Assembly (NCBI GenBank): GCA_029216955.1
Contig: JANAVB010006999.1
Location: 895,853 to 959,852 of the forward strand
Direction of reading: 5' to 3'
Source: Iris pallida
Lineage: Eukaryota > Streptophyta > Magnoliopsida > Asparagales > Iridaceae
Length of the DNA stretch: 64,000 nt
Positions within the stretch are counted from its first letter, which is position 1, and each line of letters starts with the position of its first letter. The position numbers were made by a program, and so were the translations under genes. The notes under the pieces were generated by a model that saw only the letters and a list, made by a program, of their open reading frames with translations, was not told the origin of the DNA and searched no databases. Shown here piece by piece: positions 12,201-24,713 of this stretch.

Positions 12201-15200
12201 ACTGTACCAAGGTGAGTACAAGGAAGCATACCAAGTGAAAACACTAAAATGAACCGTATCGAGCACAGGTCTCACTCTACAAGTTTAGTTCAATGAGCTC
12301 CTATCGGACCTGAGAAAGTCCCATAATATATTCTTTACTAAATTAAGAAAAACAAGCTTTGTTGTGCTTGCACATGTACTCAGGCACCAAGGTATGCAAT
12401 CACATCTCGGTCTCTCCTCTTTCTGGTTAGACCTTGGCTCGGGCTGGTCCTTTCGAATTAGCTTGACTTCGTAGCTGATTTAGATGTTAGAATTTGTTAA
12501 GATATGCTGGATTAGTTAGTTTTGAGTTAGTATCTTGGTATCTTATATACCAATGTTAGTACCTTAGGATATCTCTAGTTTACTTTTTACCTACGAGGTA
12601 ATGAGGTTTACCTTAGTATAGGGTAAGATATTGTGATACCCTCAAGGTATTGGATAAACTTAGAGCCTAAGGGTATGTAATGGTTAAATAAGTTAGTGTC
12701 TTGGTATCTTAGGATACCAAGAGTCGTATCTTAAGATACCAATGCGTATCTTAGGATACTAGCTAGTATCTTAAGGTAAATGTGATTTACCTTGGTATAG
12801 GTAAGGTAATGAGGATTACCTTGTCATGGGGTAAGGTATTGGGATACCATGGTAGGGTAAGGTATTAGTTTACCTTGTCATAGGATAGATAACTAGTATG
12901 AGTTAGTTATTAGTCTAAGATGGTTGTTGGATGCCTAGGTAAGGGGTTTACCTAGCTAAGGTAAGGGTTTACCTAAGACTAAGGTAATTGTGCTAAACCA
13001 AGATATTGGTATCGGGATACCAATAGGGCCAAGATATATGGTATCTTGGTAGGTAAATGCTAGGAATAGGATATCTAGGCTAGAGTTGATCCCGTTTGAC
13101 CATAGTTGACTGTTTTGACTCAAAGTCAACTAAAAGTCAACATTGGACCTAGGACCAAAGTTGACCAGTTGACCAAAAGTCAACTGTGAGTCAATCATTA
13201 GCCTAGTTTGACCTAAATTGGACTAGGAGTTGACCAGTTGACCAAAAGTCAACTATAAGTCAACCTTTGATCTAGTTTGACTTAGTTTGACTGTGCTTGA
13301 CCTAGATTTGTATATCATACACTAAAAATCATGCCAAACACTATTAAACCCTAATTAACTCTTGTATATCTCATATTTAGGTATGTGACTATCCTCTGAG
13401 CCTCGATTCCTATTGACTGCTCAGGACCGCAGACGAGTACATTCTATGATAGTTTTTATTGTCTTGATATCTGCTATATCTGATTCAGTTGTAGCGTCTT
13501 ACTTGATTTCCGACACGATGGTACACGGACTAGTATACGTTGGATCTCGTCATGAGAGGTTATTCCTAGTTTACCTGGTATATGAGTACATTGTTCGATC
13601 TTATTTTCTGTACTTGTATAGACACCGATTTGGGAGTGGACTGGCCCCTGCTCTTTAAATCTCGTGTCATGACGTGTCATGGTTGGATCCATTATACTAC
13701 TCGGAGATGGAGAGTTATTAGAGGTTATGTGATCAATACCCCTCCTGTATTTCTGTTACTACTTGCATCATAGCTTTACCCTCGCCTCACGTAGGGTAAA
13801 GTCTGACCTGTGTTACTACTTGCCTCAGCTTTCTATTGTGGCCGGCCTGATTCTTGTTTTCTTGTATTTTCTGACTCATAGTCGGTCAAATGGAAGAGCC
13901 TGATCATGTGTCCCAAGCCGATCATATAACGCTCTAATATCTCAAGGCACCATTTATGTTTATATTATACATCAGTTATTACTGTACTGCTCTACATTTT
14001 CAGTATTTCATACCCTGACATGATATCCAGTCTTGATATTTCATCTTATATTTCATTATAACTGTCTCTTATAGAATTTGTCAATTCACATGGAACTGCT
14101 GTTAACGTTTTGTACTTGCTTATATCCTGACAGGATAACTTCGTTGTATTTTTCAGAGGATTCAGATACAGACTGCCCGACCTTCTACGGATTTGGTGTA
14201 GACGCAGTTTACCACTTGGATTCAGTGGAGCCGGTGCCTTTAGAGGACGCACCACCGGTAGGGATCTTAGACTTGTAGGTTTGACTGGACTGCGTTCCAG
14301 CTTATTATTTTGGATTGTAGTATATATATATATTTTTGGGATTGTATAATGTTTTAAAATCTAAACTTCTGGTTGTGACTTGCTTATATCCTGACAGGAT
14401 AACTTTATTATATTTTTCAGAGGATTCAGATACAGACTGTCCGACCCGACCTTCTACGGATTTGGTGTAGACGCAATTTACCACTTGGATTCAATCATTA
14501 GCCTAGTTTGACCTAAATTGGACTAGGAGTTGACCAGTTGACCAAAAGTCAACTATAAGTCAATCTTTGATCTAGTTTGACTTAGTTTGACTGTGCTTGA
14601 CCTAGATTTGTATATCATACACTAAAAATCATGCCAAACACTATTAAACCCTAATTAACTCTTGTATATCTCATATTTAGGTATGTGACTATCCTCTGAG
14701 CCTCGATTCCTATTGACTGCTCAGGACCGCAGACGAGTACATTCTATGATAGTTTTTATTGTCTTGATATCTGCTATATCTGATTCAGTTGTAGCGTCTT
14801 ACTTGATTTCCGACACGATGGTACACGGACTAGTATACGTTGGATCTCGTCATGAGAGGTTATTCCTAGTTTACCTGGTATATGAGTACATTGTTCGATC
14901 TTATTTTCTGTACTTGTATAGACACCGATTTGGGAGTGGACTGGCCCCTGCTCTTTAAATCTCGTGTCATGACGTGTCATGGTTGGATCCATTATACTAC
15001 TCGGAGATGGAGAGTTATTAGAGGTTATGTGATCAATACCCCTCCTGTATTTCTGTTACTACTTGTATCATAGCTTTACCCTCGCCTCACGTAGGGTAAA
15101 GTCTGACCTGTGTTACTACTTGCCTCAGCTTTCTATTGTGGCCGGCCTGATTCTTGTTTTCTTGTATTTTCTGACTCATAGTCGGTCAAATGGAAGAGCC

Positions 15201-17334
15201 TGATCATGTGTCCCAAGCCGATCATATAACGCTCTAATATCTCAAGGCACCATTTATGTTTATATTATACATCAGTTATTACTGTACTGCTCTACATTTT
15301 CAGTATTTCATACCCTGACATGATATCCAGTCTTGATATTTCATCTTATATTTCATTATAACTGTCTCTTATAGAATTTGTCAATTCACATGGAACTGCT
15401 GTTAACGTTTTGTACTTGCTTATATCCTGACAGGATAACTTCGTTGTATTTTTCAGAGGATTCAGATACAGACTGCCCGACCTTCTACGGATTTGGTGTA
15501 GACGCAGTTTACCACTTGGATTCAGTGGAGCCGGTGCCTTTAGAGGACGCACCACCGGTAGGGATCTTAGACTTGTAGGTTTGACTGGACTGCGTTCCAG
15601 CTTATTATTTTGGATTGTAGTATATATATATATTTTTGGGATTGTATAATGTTTTAAAATCTAAACTTCTGGTTGTGACTTGCTTATATCCTGACAGGAT
15701 AACTTCATTGTATTTTTCAGAGGATTCAGATACAGACTGTCCGACCCGACCTTCTACGGATTTGGTGTAGACGCAATTTACCACTTGGATTCAATCATTA
15801 GCCTAGTTTGACCTAAATTGGACTAGGAGTTGACCAGTTGACCAAAAGTCAACTATAAGTCAATCTTTGATCTAGTTTGACTTAGTTTGACTGTGCTTGA
15901 CCTAGATTTGTATATCATACACTAAAAATCATGCCAAACACTATTAAACCCTAATTAACTCTTGTATATCTCATATTTAGGTATGTGACTATCCTCTGAG
16001 CCTCGATTCCTATTGACTGCTCAGGACCGCAGACGAGTACATTCTATGATAGTTTTTATTGTCTTGATATCTGCTATATCTGATTCAGTTGTAGCGTCTT
16101 ACTTGATTTCCGACACGATGGTACACGGACTAGTATACGGTGGATCTCGTCATGAGAGGTTATTCCTAGTTTACCTGGTATATGAGTACATTGTTCGATC
16201 TTATTTTCTGTACTTGTATAGACACCGATTTGGGAGTGGACTGGCCCCTGCTCTTTAAATCTCGTGTCATGACGTGTCATGGTTGGATCCATTATACTAC
16301 TCGGAGATGGAGAGTTATTAGAGGTTATGTGATCAATACCCCTCCTGTATTTCTGTTACTACTTGCATCATAGCTTTACCCTCGCCTCACGTAGGGTAAA
16401 GTCTGACCTGTGTTACTACTTGCCTCAGCTTTCTATTGTGGCCGGCCTGATTCTTGTTTTCTTGTATTTTCTGACTCATAGTCGGTCAAATGGAAGAGCC
16501 TGATCATGTGTCCCAAGCCGATCATATAACGCTCTAATATCTCAAGGCACCATTTATGTTTATATTATACATCAGTTATTACTGTACTGCTCTACATTTT
16601 CAGTATTTCATACCCTGACATGATATCCAGTCTTGATATTTCATCTTATATTTCATTATAACTGTCTCTTATAGAATTTGTCAATTCACATGGAACTGCT
16701 GTTAACGTTTTGTACTTGCTTATATCCTGACAGGATAACTTCGTTGTATTTTTCAGAGGATTCAGATACAGACTGCCCGACCTTCTACGGATTTGGTGTA
16801 GACGCAGTTTACCACTTGGATTCAGTGGAGCCGGTGCCTTTAGAGGACGCACCACCGGTAGGGATCTTAGACTTGTAGGTTTGACTGGACTGCGTTCCAG
16901 CTTATTATTTTGGATTGTAGTATATATATATATTTTTGGGATTGTATAATGTTTTAAAATCTAAACTTCTGGTTGTGACTTGCTTATATCCTGACAGGAT
17001 AACTTCATTGTATTTTTCAGAGGATTCAGATACAGACTGTCCGACCCGACCTTCTACAGATTTGGTGTAGACGCAATTTACCACTTGGATTCAGTGGAGC
17101 CGGTGCCTTTAGAGGACGCACCACCGGTAGGGATCTTAGACTTGTAGGTTTGACTGGACTGCGTTCCAGCTTATTATTTTGGATTGTAGTATATATATTT
17201 TTTTGGGATTGTATAATGTTTTAAAATCTAAACTTCTGGTTGTGACTCTGTGACTTGCATCTATTTCCAGCTTTTCCATTTCCATCATATCTTTATCTTT
17301 TCGTGCGTATCTTTCTTAGGTTCATGTGATTGAG

Positions 17335-17402
<68 letters not shown>

Positions 17403-20400
17403 CTCCGTACGGAGATGACAGGTACAAATATATATTGTTGATGTTAGATTTTATAGACGACCTATACAGCGTTCTACCGTCGATACTGCAGTGTAGGCTG
17501 GACGTACCCACGTGCTCGTATCCCTAAACAGGATGCGGGTCGTGACAACAGGCCTGCCTTATGACTTTCGCACATAGAAGAATGATTGTCAAAGCACTTG
17601 ACCAAAGCCCTTAGCAGAAAATCTTCATTCATCGAAAGGTCGATAAGAAATTTATGAGCAAATCCTGATAAAGACAAAAACTAGCTTAGGGGCCCGTCTT
17701 CTCCTAAAGCCAAAAAGTTTGTCAGAAAAACGCTCTCAACGATGAGGTCCTTCTTGCATGGGCTTGGACTTGCTTTGATGATGGGTAGGCTTGTTGTGTT
17801 TTGGTCCTTCTGTGGACTTCTATCGAGGAAAGCAGGTTTGACAGGCCCAATCCTTCTTGCTTGGGCTTGGACTTGCTTTGATGATGGGTAGGATTGTTGT
17901 GTTTTGGCACTTCTGTGGGCTTCTATCGAGGAAAAAGCAGGTTTGACAGGCCCAATTCTTCATTTGTAGGACTTTATTTGTCATGATAAAGACAAAAACT
18001 AGCTTAGGGGCCCGTCTCCTCCTAAAGCCGTGAGAGTTTGTCAGAAAGACGCTCTCATCGATGAGGTCCTTCTTACATGGGGTTGGACTTGCTTTGATGA
18101 TGGGTAAGCTTGTTATGTTTTGGCCCTTCTGTGGGCTTCTATCGAGGAGAGCAGGTTTTGGCCCTTCTGTGGGCTTCTATCGAGGAAAGCAGGTTTGACA
18201 GGCCCAATTCTTCATTTGTAGGACTTCTGTGGGCTTAGGGGCCCGTCTCCCCCTAAAGCCATGAGAGTTTGTCAGAAAGACGCTCTCATCGATGAGGTCC
18301 TTCTTGCATGGGGTTGGACTTGCTTTGATGATGGGTAAGCTTGTTATGTTTTGGCCCTTCTGTGGGCTTCTATCGAGGAGAGCAGGTTTTGGCCCTTCTG
18401 TGGGTAGGCTTGTTGTGTTTTGGCCCTTCTGTGGGCTTCTATCGAGGAAAGCAGGTTTGACAGGCCCAATCCTTCTTGTTTGGGCTTGGACTTGCTTTGA
18501 TGATGGGTAGGCTTGTTGTGTTTTGGCCCTTCTGTGGGCTTCTATCGAGGAAAGCAGGTTTGACAGGCCCAATTCTTCATTTGTAGGACTTTATTTGTCC
18601 TGATAAAGACAAAAACTAGCTTAGGGGGCCGTCTCCTCCTAAAGCCATGAGAGTTTGTCAGAAAAACGCTCTCATCGATGAGGTCCTTCTTGCATGGGGT
18701 TGGACTTGCTTTGATGATGGGTAAGCTTGTTATGTTTTGGCCCTTCTGTGGGCTTCTATCGAGGAAAGCAGGTCTGACAGGCCAAATCCTTCTTGCTTGT
18801 GCTTGGACTTGCTTTGATGATGGGTAGGCTTGTTGTGTTTTGGCCCTTCTATGGGCTTCTATCGAGGAAAGCAGGTTTGATGGGCCCAATTCTTCATTTG
18901 TAGGACTTTATTTGATGGTTCATGTAAGCTTGGGTGTAACGTGGCTCATTTGATGACTCAATACATGGGTGTAACGTGGCTCATTTGATGGGTAAGCTTG
19001 TTATGTTTTGGCCCTTCTGTAGGCTTCTATCGAGGAAAGCAGGTCTGACAGGCCAAATCCTTCTTGCTTGTGCTTGGACTTGCTTTGATGATGGGTAGGC
19101 TTGTTATGTTTTGGCCCTTCTGTGGGCTTCTATCGAGGAAAGCAGGTCTGACAGGCCAAATCCTTCTTGCTTGTGCTTGGACTTGCTTTGATGATGGGTA
19201 GGCTTGTTGTGTTTTGGCCCTTCTATGGGCTTCTATCGAGGAAAGCAAGTTTGATGGGCCCAATTCTTCATTTGTAGGACTTTATTTGATGGTTCATGTA
19301 AGCTTGGGTGTAACGTGGCTCATTTGATGACTCAATACATGGATGTCTCGAGTCTTTTGGTATGAAATATTTTCTACGTAAACAGGTTGTGTAAAGTTTG
19401 TTTGTCCATAAAAAAAGTATGCTTGGGTTTAACTTGGCTCATTTGATGACTCAGTACATGGATGTCACGAGTCTTTTGACATGAAATCTTTTCTACGTAA
19501 ACAGGTTGTGTAAAGTTTGTTTGTTCATATAGGCAGTATAATTTGAAAGAAATTTTGTTTCCTACACAAGGTAGCCATAGCAAGACATTTTTTACCAAAT
19601 AGGCATCATAGTCTTCAACTGAAGAAAAGTAATGCGGAGAACTAGTAAGAATTGTGCCTGCTATCCAATTCGTGACGTATAGTGAGATTCTTCTACGTAT
19701 TCTATGTCTATAATATGTTCATTTATACCAATATATCTGCTAAAACAAACCAGCACATTATCAACTATTTGTCGGCCATCAATCCTGCAACACCAAATTT
19801 CTTTCTGCCCTTTGCTCGGAAACGCAATTCACATGTTCACAACAAAACAAACAAAATCACTCCCATCTTTCTCCACCTCACTGTCGTAAATATCCTTCCA
19901 AAATCCTAACATTACGTGGATGATACGGCGAATCCATCGTTGACTTCACCATGATTGATTAAATAAAATAGTTCTGTAAAGTTTGTTTGTTCATACAAGC
20001 TGTGTTGTTATAGCACTCAGATTATGTCAGCCATGCAATTCGTACTGCATTGGCAAAATTTCTCTGCACTCTATAAATAGAGGCTCGACAAGCTTTTGTG
20101 CTATACGAAAAGAATTTTCTACCAGTATATATCGAGAAGTCATTATCCTCCCTTCTCAAATTCTCGCCATTTTCCAACGACTTGCTTGAATTAACGTTGA
20201 AATACAAAATGTAGAAAGTGCTCTTCGAAATACTCAAATAATGTTAAATAAATTCTGGAGGTATCTTCGCTCCGTGAATCCGGTTGCTATTGAAGCCCTA
20301 ATAATGGAAGCAAGCCGTCAAAGAATCCGGGAACTAGAAGAAGCACTAATCTTGGAGGCAATATGCCTTGGTGCTCGAGAAAACTAAAAGAGTTCGTCGA

Positions 20401-23400
20401 CTCTTTTGAGTGTTCAAATTAAATAAGTGTCTGTAGACGTTTGTTTTTATGTCTGGTGTTCTTTGTCTATAGACGCCTATATATGCTTACTAGAGATAGA
20501 TATCCACTAAAAAATACAAAGAACACCACACATGAAAACAAACGTCTACGGACACTTATTTAATTTAAACATTCTAACACTCAAGTTTTCTCGGGCATCA
20601 AGAGATCGTCTCCACGATCAGTACTTGTTGCTCCATTCGGGCTTCAATATCACAAGTAGTCTATGGAGTCTTTTTTCTGGTTCTCGGATTCTTTGACAAA
20701 TTGATTTTCCATTCGGACTTCAATATCAGTCGGTTCACAGAACGAAAATGTCTCCAAAAATTATTTAACATTATTGTAGTATTTCGAAAAGCATTTTTTA
20801 CACTTTGTATTTCAACGTTAATTTTAGCAAGCCGCTGGAGAAATGGCGAGAATTTGGGCTGAAAGGACAATAGATTCTTGATATACACTAGTAGGAAACT
20901 CTTTTTTTGTTTGTAGAGCATAAAAGTTTTTCGAGCCTCTATTTATAGATTATAGAGAAATTCTGCCAATACAGTACGAAATTCATGGCTGACACAGTCT
21001 GAGTACTATAATCACGCAACCAGTATGAACAAACAAACTTTTTAGAGCCATTTCACCTAATCGATCGTGGTGAAGTCAGCAACGAATTCGGTAGATCACC
21101 CACGTCATACTAGGATGTTGGAAGAATATTTACGAGAGTGAGGTGGAAAAAGACAGGAGTGAATTTATTTTGCTCAAACTGACTGTGAGCATGGGAAGTG
21201 CGTTTTGGAGTAGAGGGCGAAGAAGAACTTGGTGTTGCAGAATTAATGACTGGAAAAGGGTTGATAATTTTATGTTTTAGCAGGTATATTGCTATGAATG
21301 AACATATTGTAGACATAGAATATGTAGAATAATCTCACTATGTGCCACGATCGGATGACATGCACAATTCTTACTAGTTCTCCGCACTACTTTTTCCAGT
21401 TGAGGACTTTCATGCCTATTTAGTGAAATAGCTCTGGCTACTTTGCAGAGCAAACAAAATCTCTCCAAATTAATCACACTACTGTGTGAACAAATAAAAT
21501 TTGCTCCTGCGTACGTAGAAAAGATTAAACGCCAATAGACTCGTGGCATCCATGTACTGAGAGTGAGCCACGTTAAGAAAGTACAAGCTTATACGCATTG
21601 GCCCATAGGGTGTCCAAAGAGGGCCCCAAATAGAACATCTAAAGCTTATATGAACCATAAAAAAAAACCTCCTACAAATGAAAACTTGGGCTTGTCAAGC
21701 CTGCTTTCCTTGATGGAAAGTCCACAAAAGGGCCAAAACACAACAAGTCTACCCATCATCAAAGCAAGCCCACAGAAGGACCTCGTTGTCATGGAAGCAC
21801 TTTCCTTACTCCTCAATATAAGTTGATGAGAACATTTTTTTCTGACCAACTCTTATGGCTTTAGTAGGAGGGTAAGGGCCCCTAAGCTAGCTCTTGCCTT
21901 CTTCAGGATTTACTCCTAAATGCCGGTTATGATCGACCTATAGCCAAAATTAGGCCAACTTTTATCTCTATATAAAAAAAATATATGAATCCAATCACAA
22001 CCTCTGACTAAGAAACTAGGAAATACATGAATTTGCTCGTGACCAGAAGGAATTCGATATGAGGAAGTATTTGCAACCTACAAATAGGTGAGTATATGCT
22101 AAGGATTTGTATGCATACAGAGTAACTAGTCAAGCTGTTGAGCGTTGAATCTGTGTTTATTCTTGTTGGAAAAATGAATGAAAAATCTATGTTACCCGGA
22201 CTCTCCACTTTAAGGAGAAGTACCCGTGTCGACCCTTTAGGACAGGGTATGGGTATGAAATCCGTATCCGATCCTCCATGGTGACTATCGGATCCTTCAT
22301 GGTGACAATCGAAAGACTGATAGTGAAGTAGATAGTTTATTTTAATGTGGTAGTGATGTAGATAGTTTATTTTAATGTGGTAATGGTGTAGATAGTTTAT
22401 TTTAATATGGTAGACTGGTAGTTAAGTAGTAGGAGAGCTGAAGGGACGGTCCCTTAGGGACTTATTCAACTAGTTGAGTAAAGTTTACTAGTAATTTATA
22501 ATTACTGGTTGTCTTTTTACGAAACCTTAGTCATATCCCCGTACCCGTACCCAAAATTTGGATCCTTTTTAGTCGAGTCAGTGTGTCCTTCAATTATGAG
22601 TTTGAAGGGCCCGACTCTTGGATATGTACCCGTACACGACACCCGTACCCGAGTCCAGGTAACATAGTGAAAAATTGACTTGAAAAATTAATTAAAAAAA
22701 ATTTAATTAGTTTTTGTAAATTTTCAATAGGTGTCTATTGGAAATTTGTCCTTGCTTAAACGAATCTATTCGACGAAACTATTGGAAAGATGTGTCCTTT
22801 CCATTGTATCTCTTTATCATCTATAAAAGCTTTATCATCTATAAAAGCTTCGTCGAGTTCCTGGGAGACTAATCGCCATTAAAACCGTAAGCACCAGTGC
22901 GGGACGAATATAGTCTTGAGGACATTGAACTAAGTTCAAGTCTCGGTCTCGGTTAGATTATTATTTTATATTTTAATTTCAGAGTCTAAATACAGAGTCG
23001 AGTATTTTATACTAACAATTCTCGCAAGAGTATTTGCAGAACATGCAGCAATTATGTCGTCTAAATTTCGTCGCAACGATTTTCGTGTCGTACCTGTGTC
23101 CGCAAGGCGTCGTGCTCGGTTCGAAGCAGACCTCCAAGCAAATCTGTCAGGTGCCAAAAGGGAACGAGATCAGCTATACCATTCAAGAACCAACAAAGCA
23201 GAGAGTGAGCAAACAAAATTGGTCACCCACCGCGCAAGAAAGCTCTTCCCTCAGCCTGTCCATGCACGGCAGCCCTTTGCCGCTTTCCTCCCCCTTCCTC
23301 TCTCTGTCGCTGGCGGCATCCTCCTCTCCCTTCGTGTTCTTCTCCTTGTCGTCGGCGACGTCCTCAGCTTCTTTCTTCTTCAAGACATCAGGATCTGAAA

Positions 23401-24681
23401 ACCCAAGGAAAAGAAAGAAAAAACAATGTTCACTTGTATAAAAGTTTGTAGTGTCCTTGTCGCGTTTTTAGGACATATTGCTCGACGACCCATAATACAC
23501 TAGGACACACCAAAATAAGTGATGGGTGTGTCACATTCTTGTAAGGAAACAAAATTAATCATATGAAAACTATCAGTCAATCGAGAAGCTAGCTATGGAA
23601 CCACCTTTTGTTGGCAGCTAGCAATAGAAATTTTTGAAAAATAGGATACATTAGTGCGTGTCGTGTCGTATCTTGTCTGTGTTGCGTTGCGTCGCCTAGA
23701 AATAGTGTAAAAGTAAACATAATGAACCATATCAAATCAACAAAAAAATATATATAAAAGAAAATGGAAGAAACCAAATTAATCATATGAAACCATGAAT
23801 CGATCAAGAAGATGTGGAACCATCTTTTGTTGGTAGCTAGCAATAGATTTTTTTTTTGAAAAATAGGATACATTAGTGCGTTTTGTGTTGCGTCGTATCG
23901 TGTTGTGTCGTATCGTATCTTGTGATCTGTGTCTCGTTGCGTCACCTAGAAAGTGTAAAGTAAGCAAAATGGTTATTTTATTTTGTTTGCAGATTTTTTG
24001 GAATAATTTCCAACAAATGGACCATATCAAGTTACCAAATCAACCAAAAAAAAATATAAAAGAAAAAGGAAGAAACCAAATTAATCATATGAAACCATCA
24101 ATCGATCAAGAAGCTATGCAACCATCCTTTGTTGGTAGCTAGCAACAGATTTTTTTTTTTTTTTTTGAAAAATAGGATACATTAGTGTGTGTCGTGTCAT
24201 GTTGCGCCTTGTCTGTGTCTCGTTGCGTCGCCTAGAAATAGTGTAAAAGTAAGCAAAATGGACCATATCAAGTTATAAAATTAAAAAGAAAAAAGAAAAA
24301 GGAAGAAACCAAATTAATCATATGAAAACATCAATCTATCAAGAAGCTATATATGGAACCATCTTTTGTTGGTAGCTAGCATAGAATTTTTTTTTTTTGT
24401 TTTGAAAAAATAGGATACATTAGTGCGTGCCGTATCGTATCGTATCGTGTCTGTATCTTGTGATCTGTGTCTGGTTGTGTCGCCTAGAAATAGTGTAAAA
24501 GTAAACAAAATGGACCATATCAAATTATCAAATCAACAACAAAAAAATATATAAAAGAAGGGGAAAAAAAAGGAGAGGAAGGAACCAACCTTTCTCGGCC
24601 TCCTCTTCGTCCCCGTCGTCAAGGCAAAGGACTACCGCAGGGATCGAATCGGGATCCTGCCTCTTCAATCTCCTTCTCCTG

Positions 24682-24713
<32 letters not shown>

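Larger units (their letters stand above)
17635..21945. mobile_element. large foldback element with about 1.4-kb homologous arms
   Basis: The sequence from about 19370 to 20495 reappears inverted from about 20496 to 21550 at roughly 75-85% similarity by eye. Outer arm parts also match (AAAGCAGG and GATGATGGGTAGGCTTG around 17770-19260 against 21690-21790; GAGCAAATCCTGA at 17655 against its complement at about 21905). The left arm is longer because of internal tandem repeats. The centre is at about 20495. It is entirely within RING intron 4. No transposase is seen. Confidence 0.8.

Noticed and set aside
13413..16878. Short ORFs repeated every 1300 bases
   Set aside because: They are copied by the tandem repeat and have no recognisable domain. 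Identity reflects recent duplication, not selection.
12160..17545. A single giant solo LTR
   Set aside because: Only one LTR-like end (GGGTCGTGACA) was seen; no TG start with a matching 5-base duplication was found.
17722..19263. Minus-strand ORFs with LLSSIEAHRRAKTQQAYPSS repeats
   Set aside because: They result from tandem repeats of the foldback arm. The repeated phrase is carried by DNA repeats and is not supported elsewhere.
23054..23398. Plus-strand ORF of 114 residues starting MSSKFRRNDF
   Set aside because: It is antisense to RING exons 3 and 4, which have splice sites and conserved residues.
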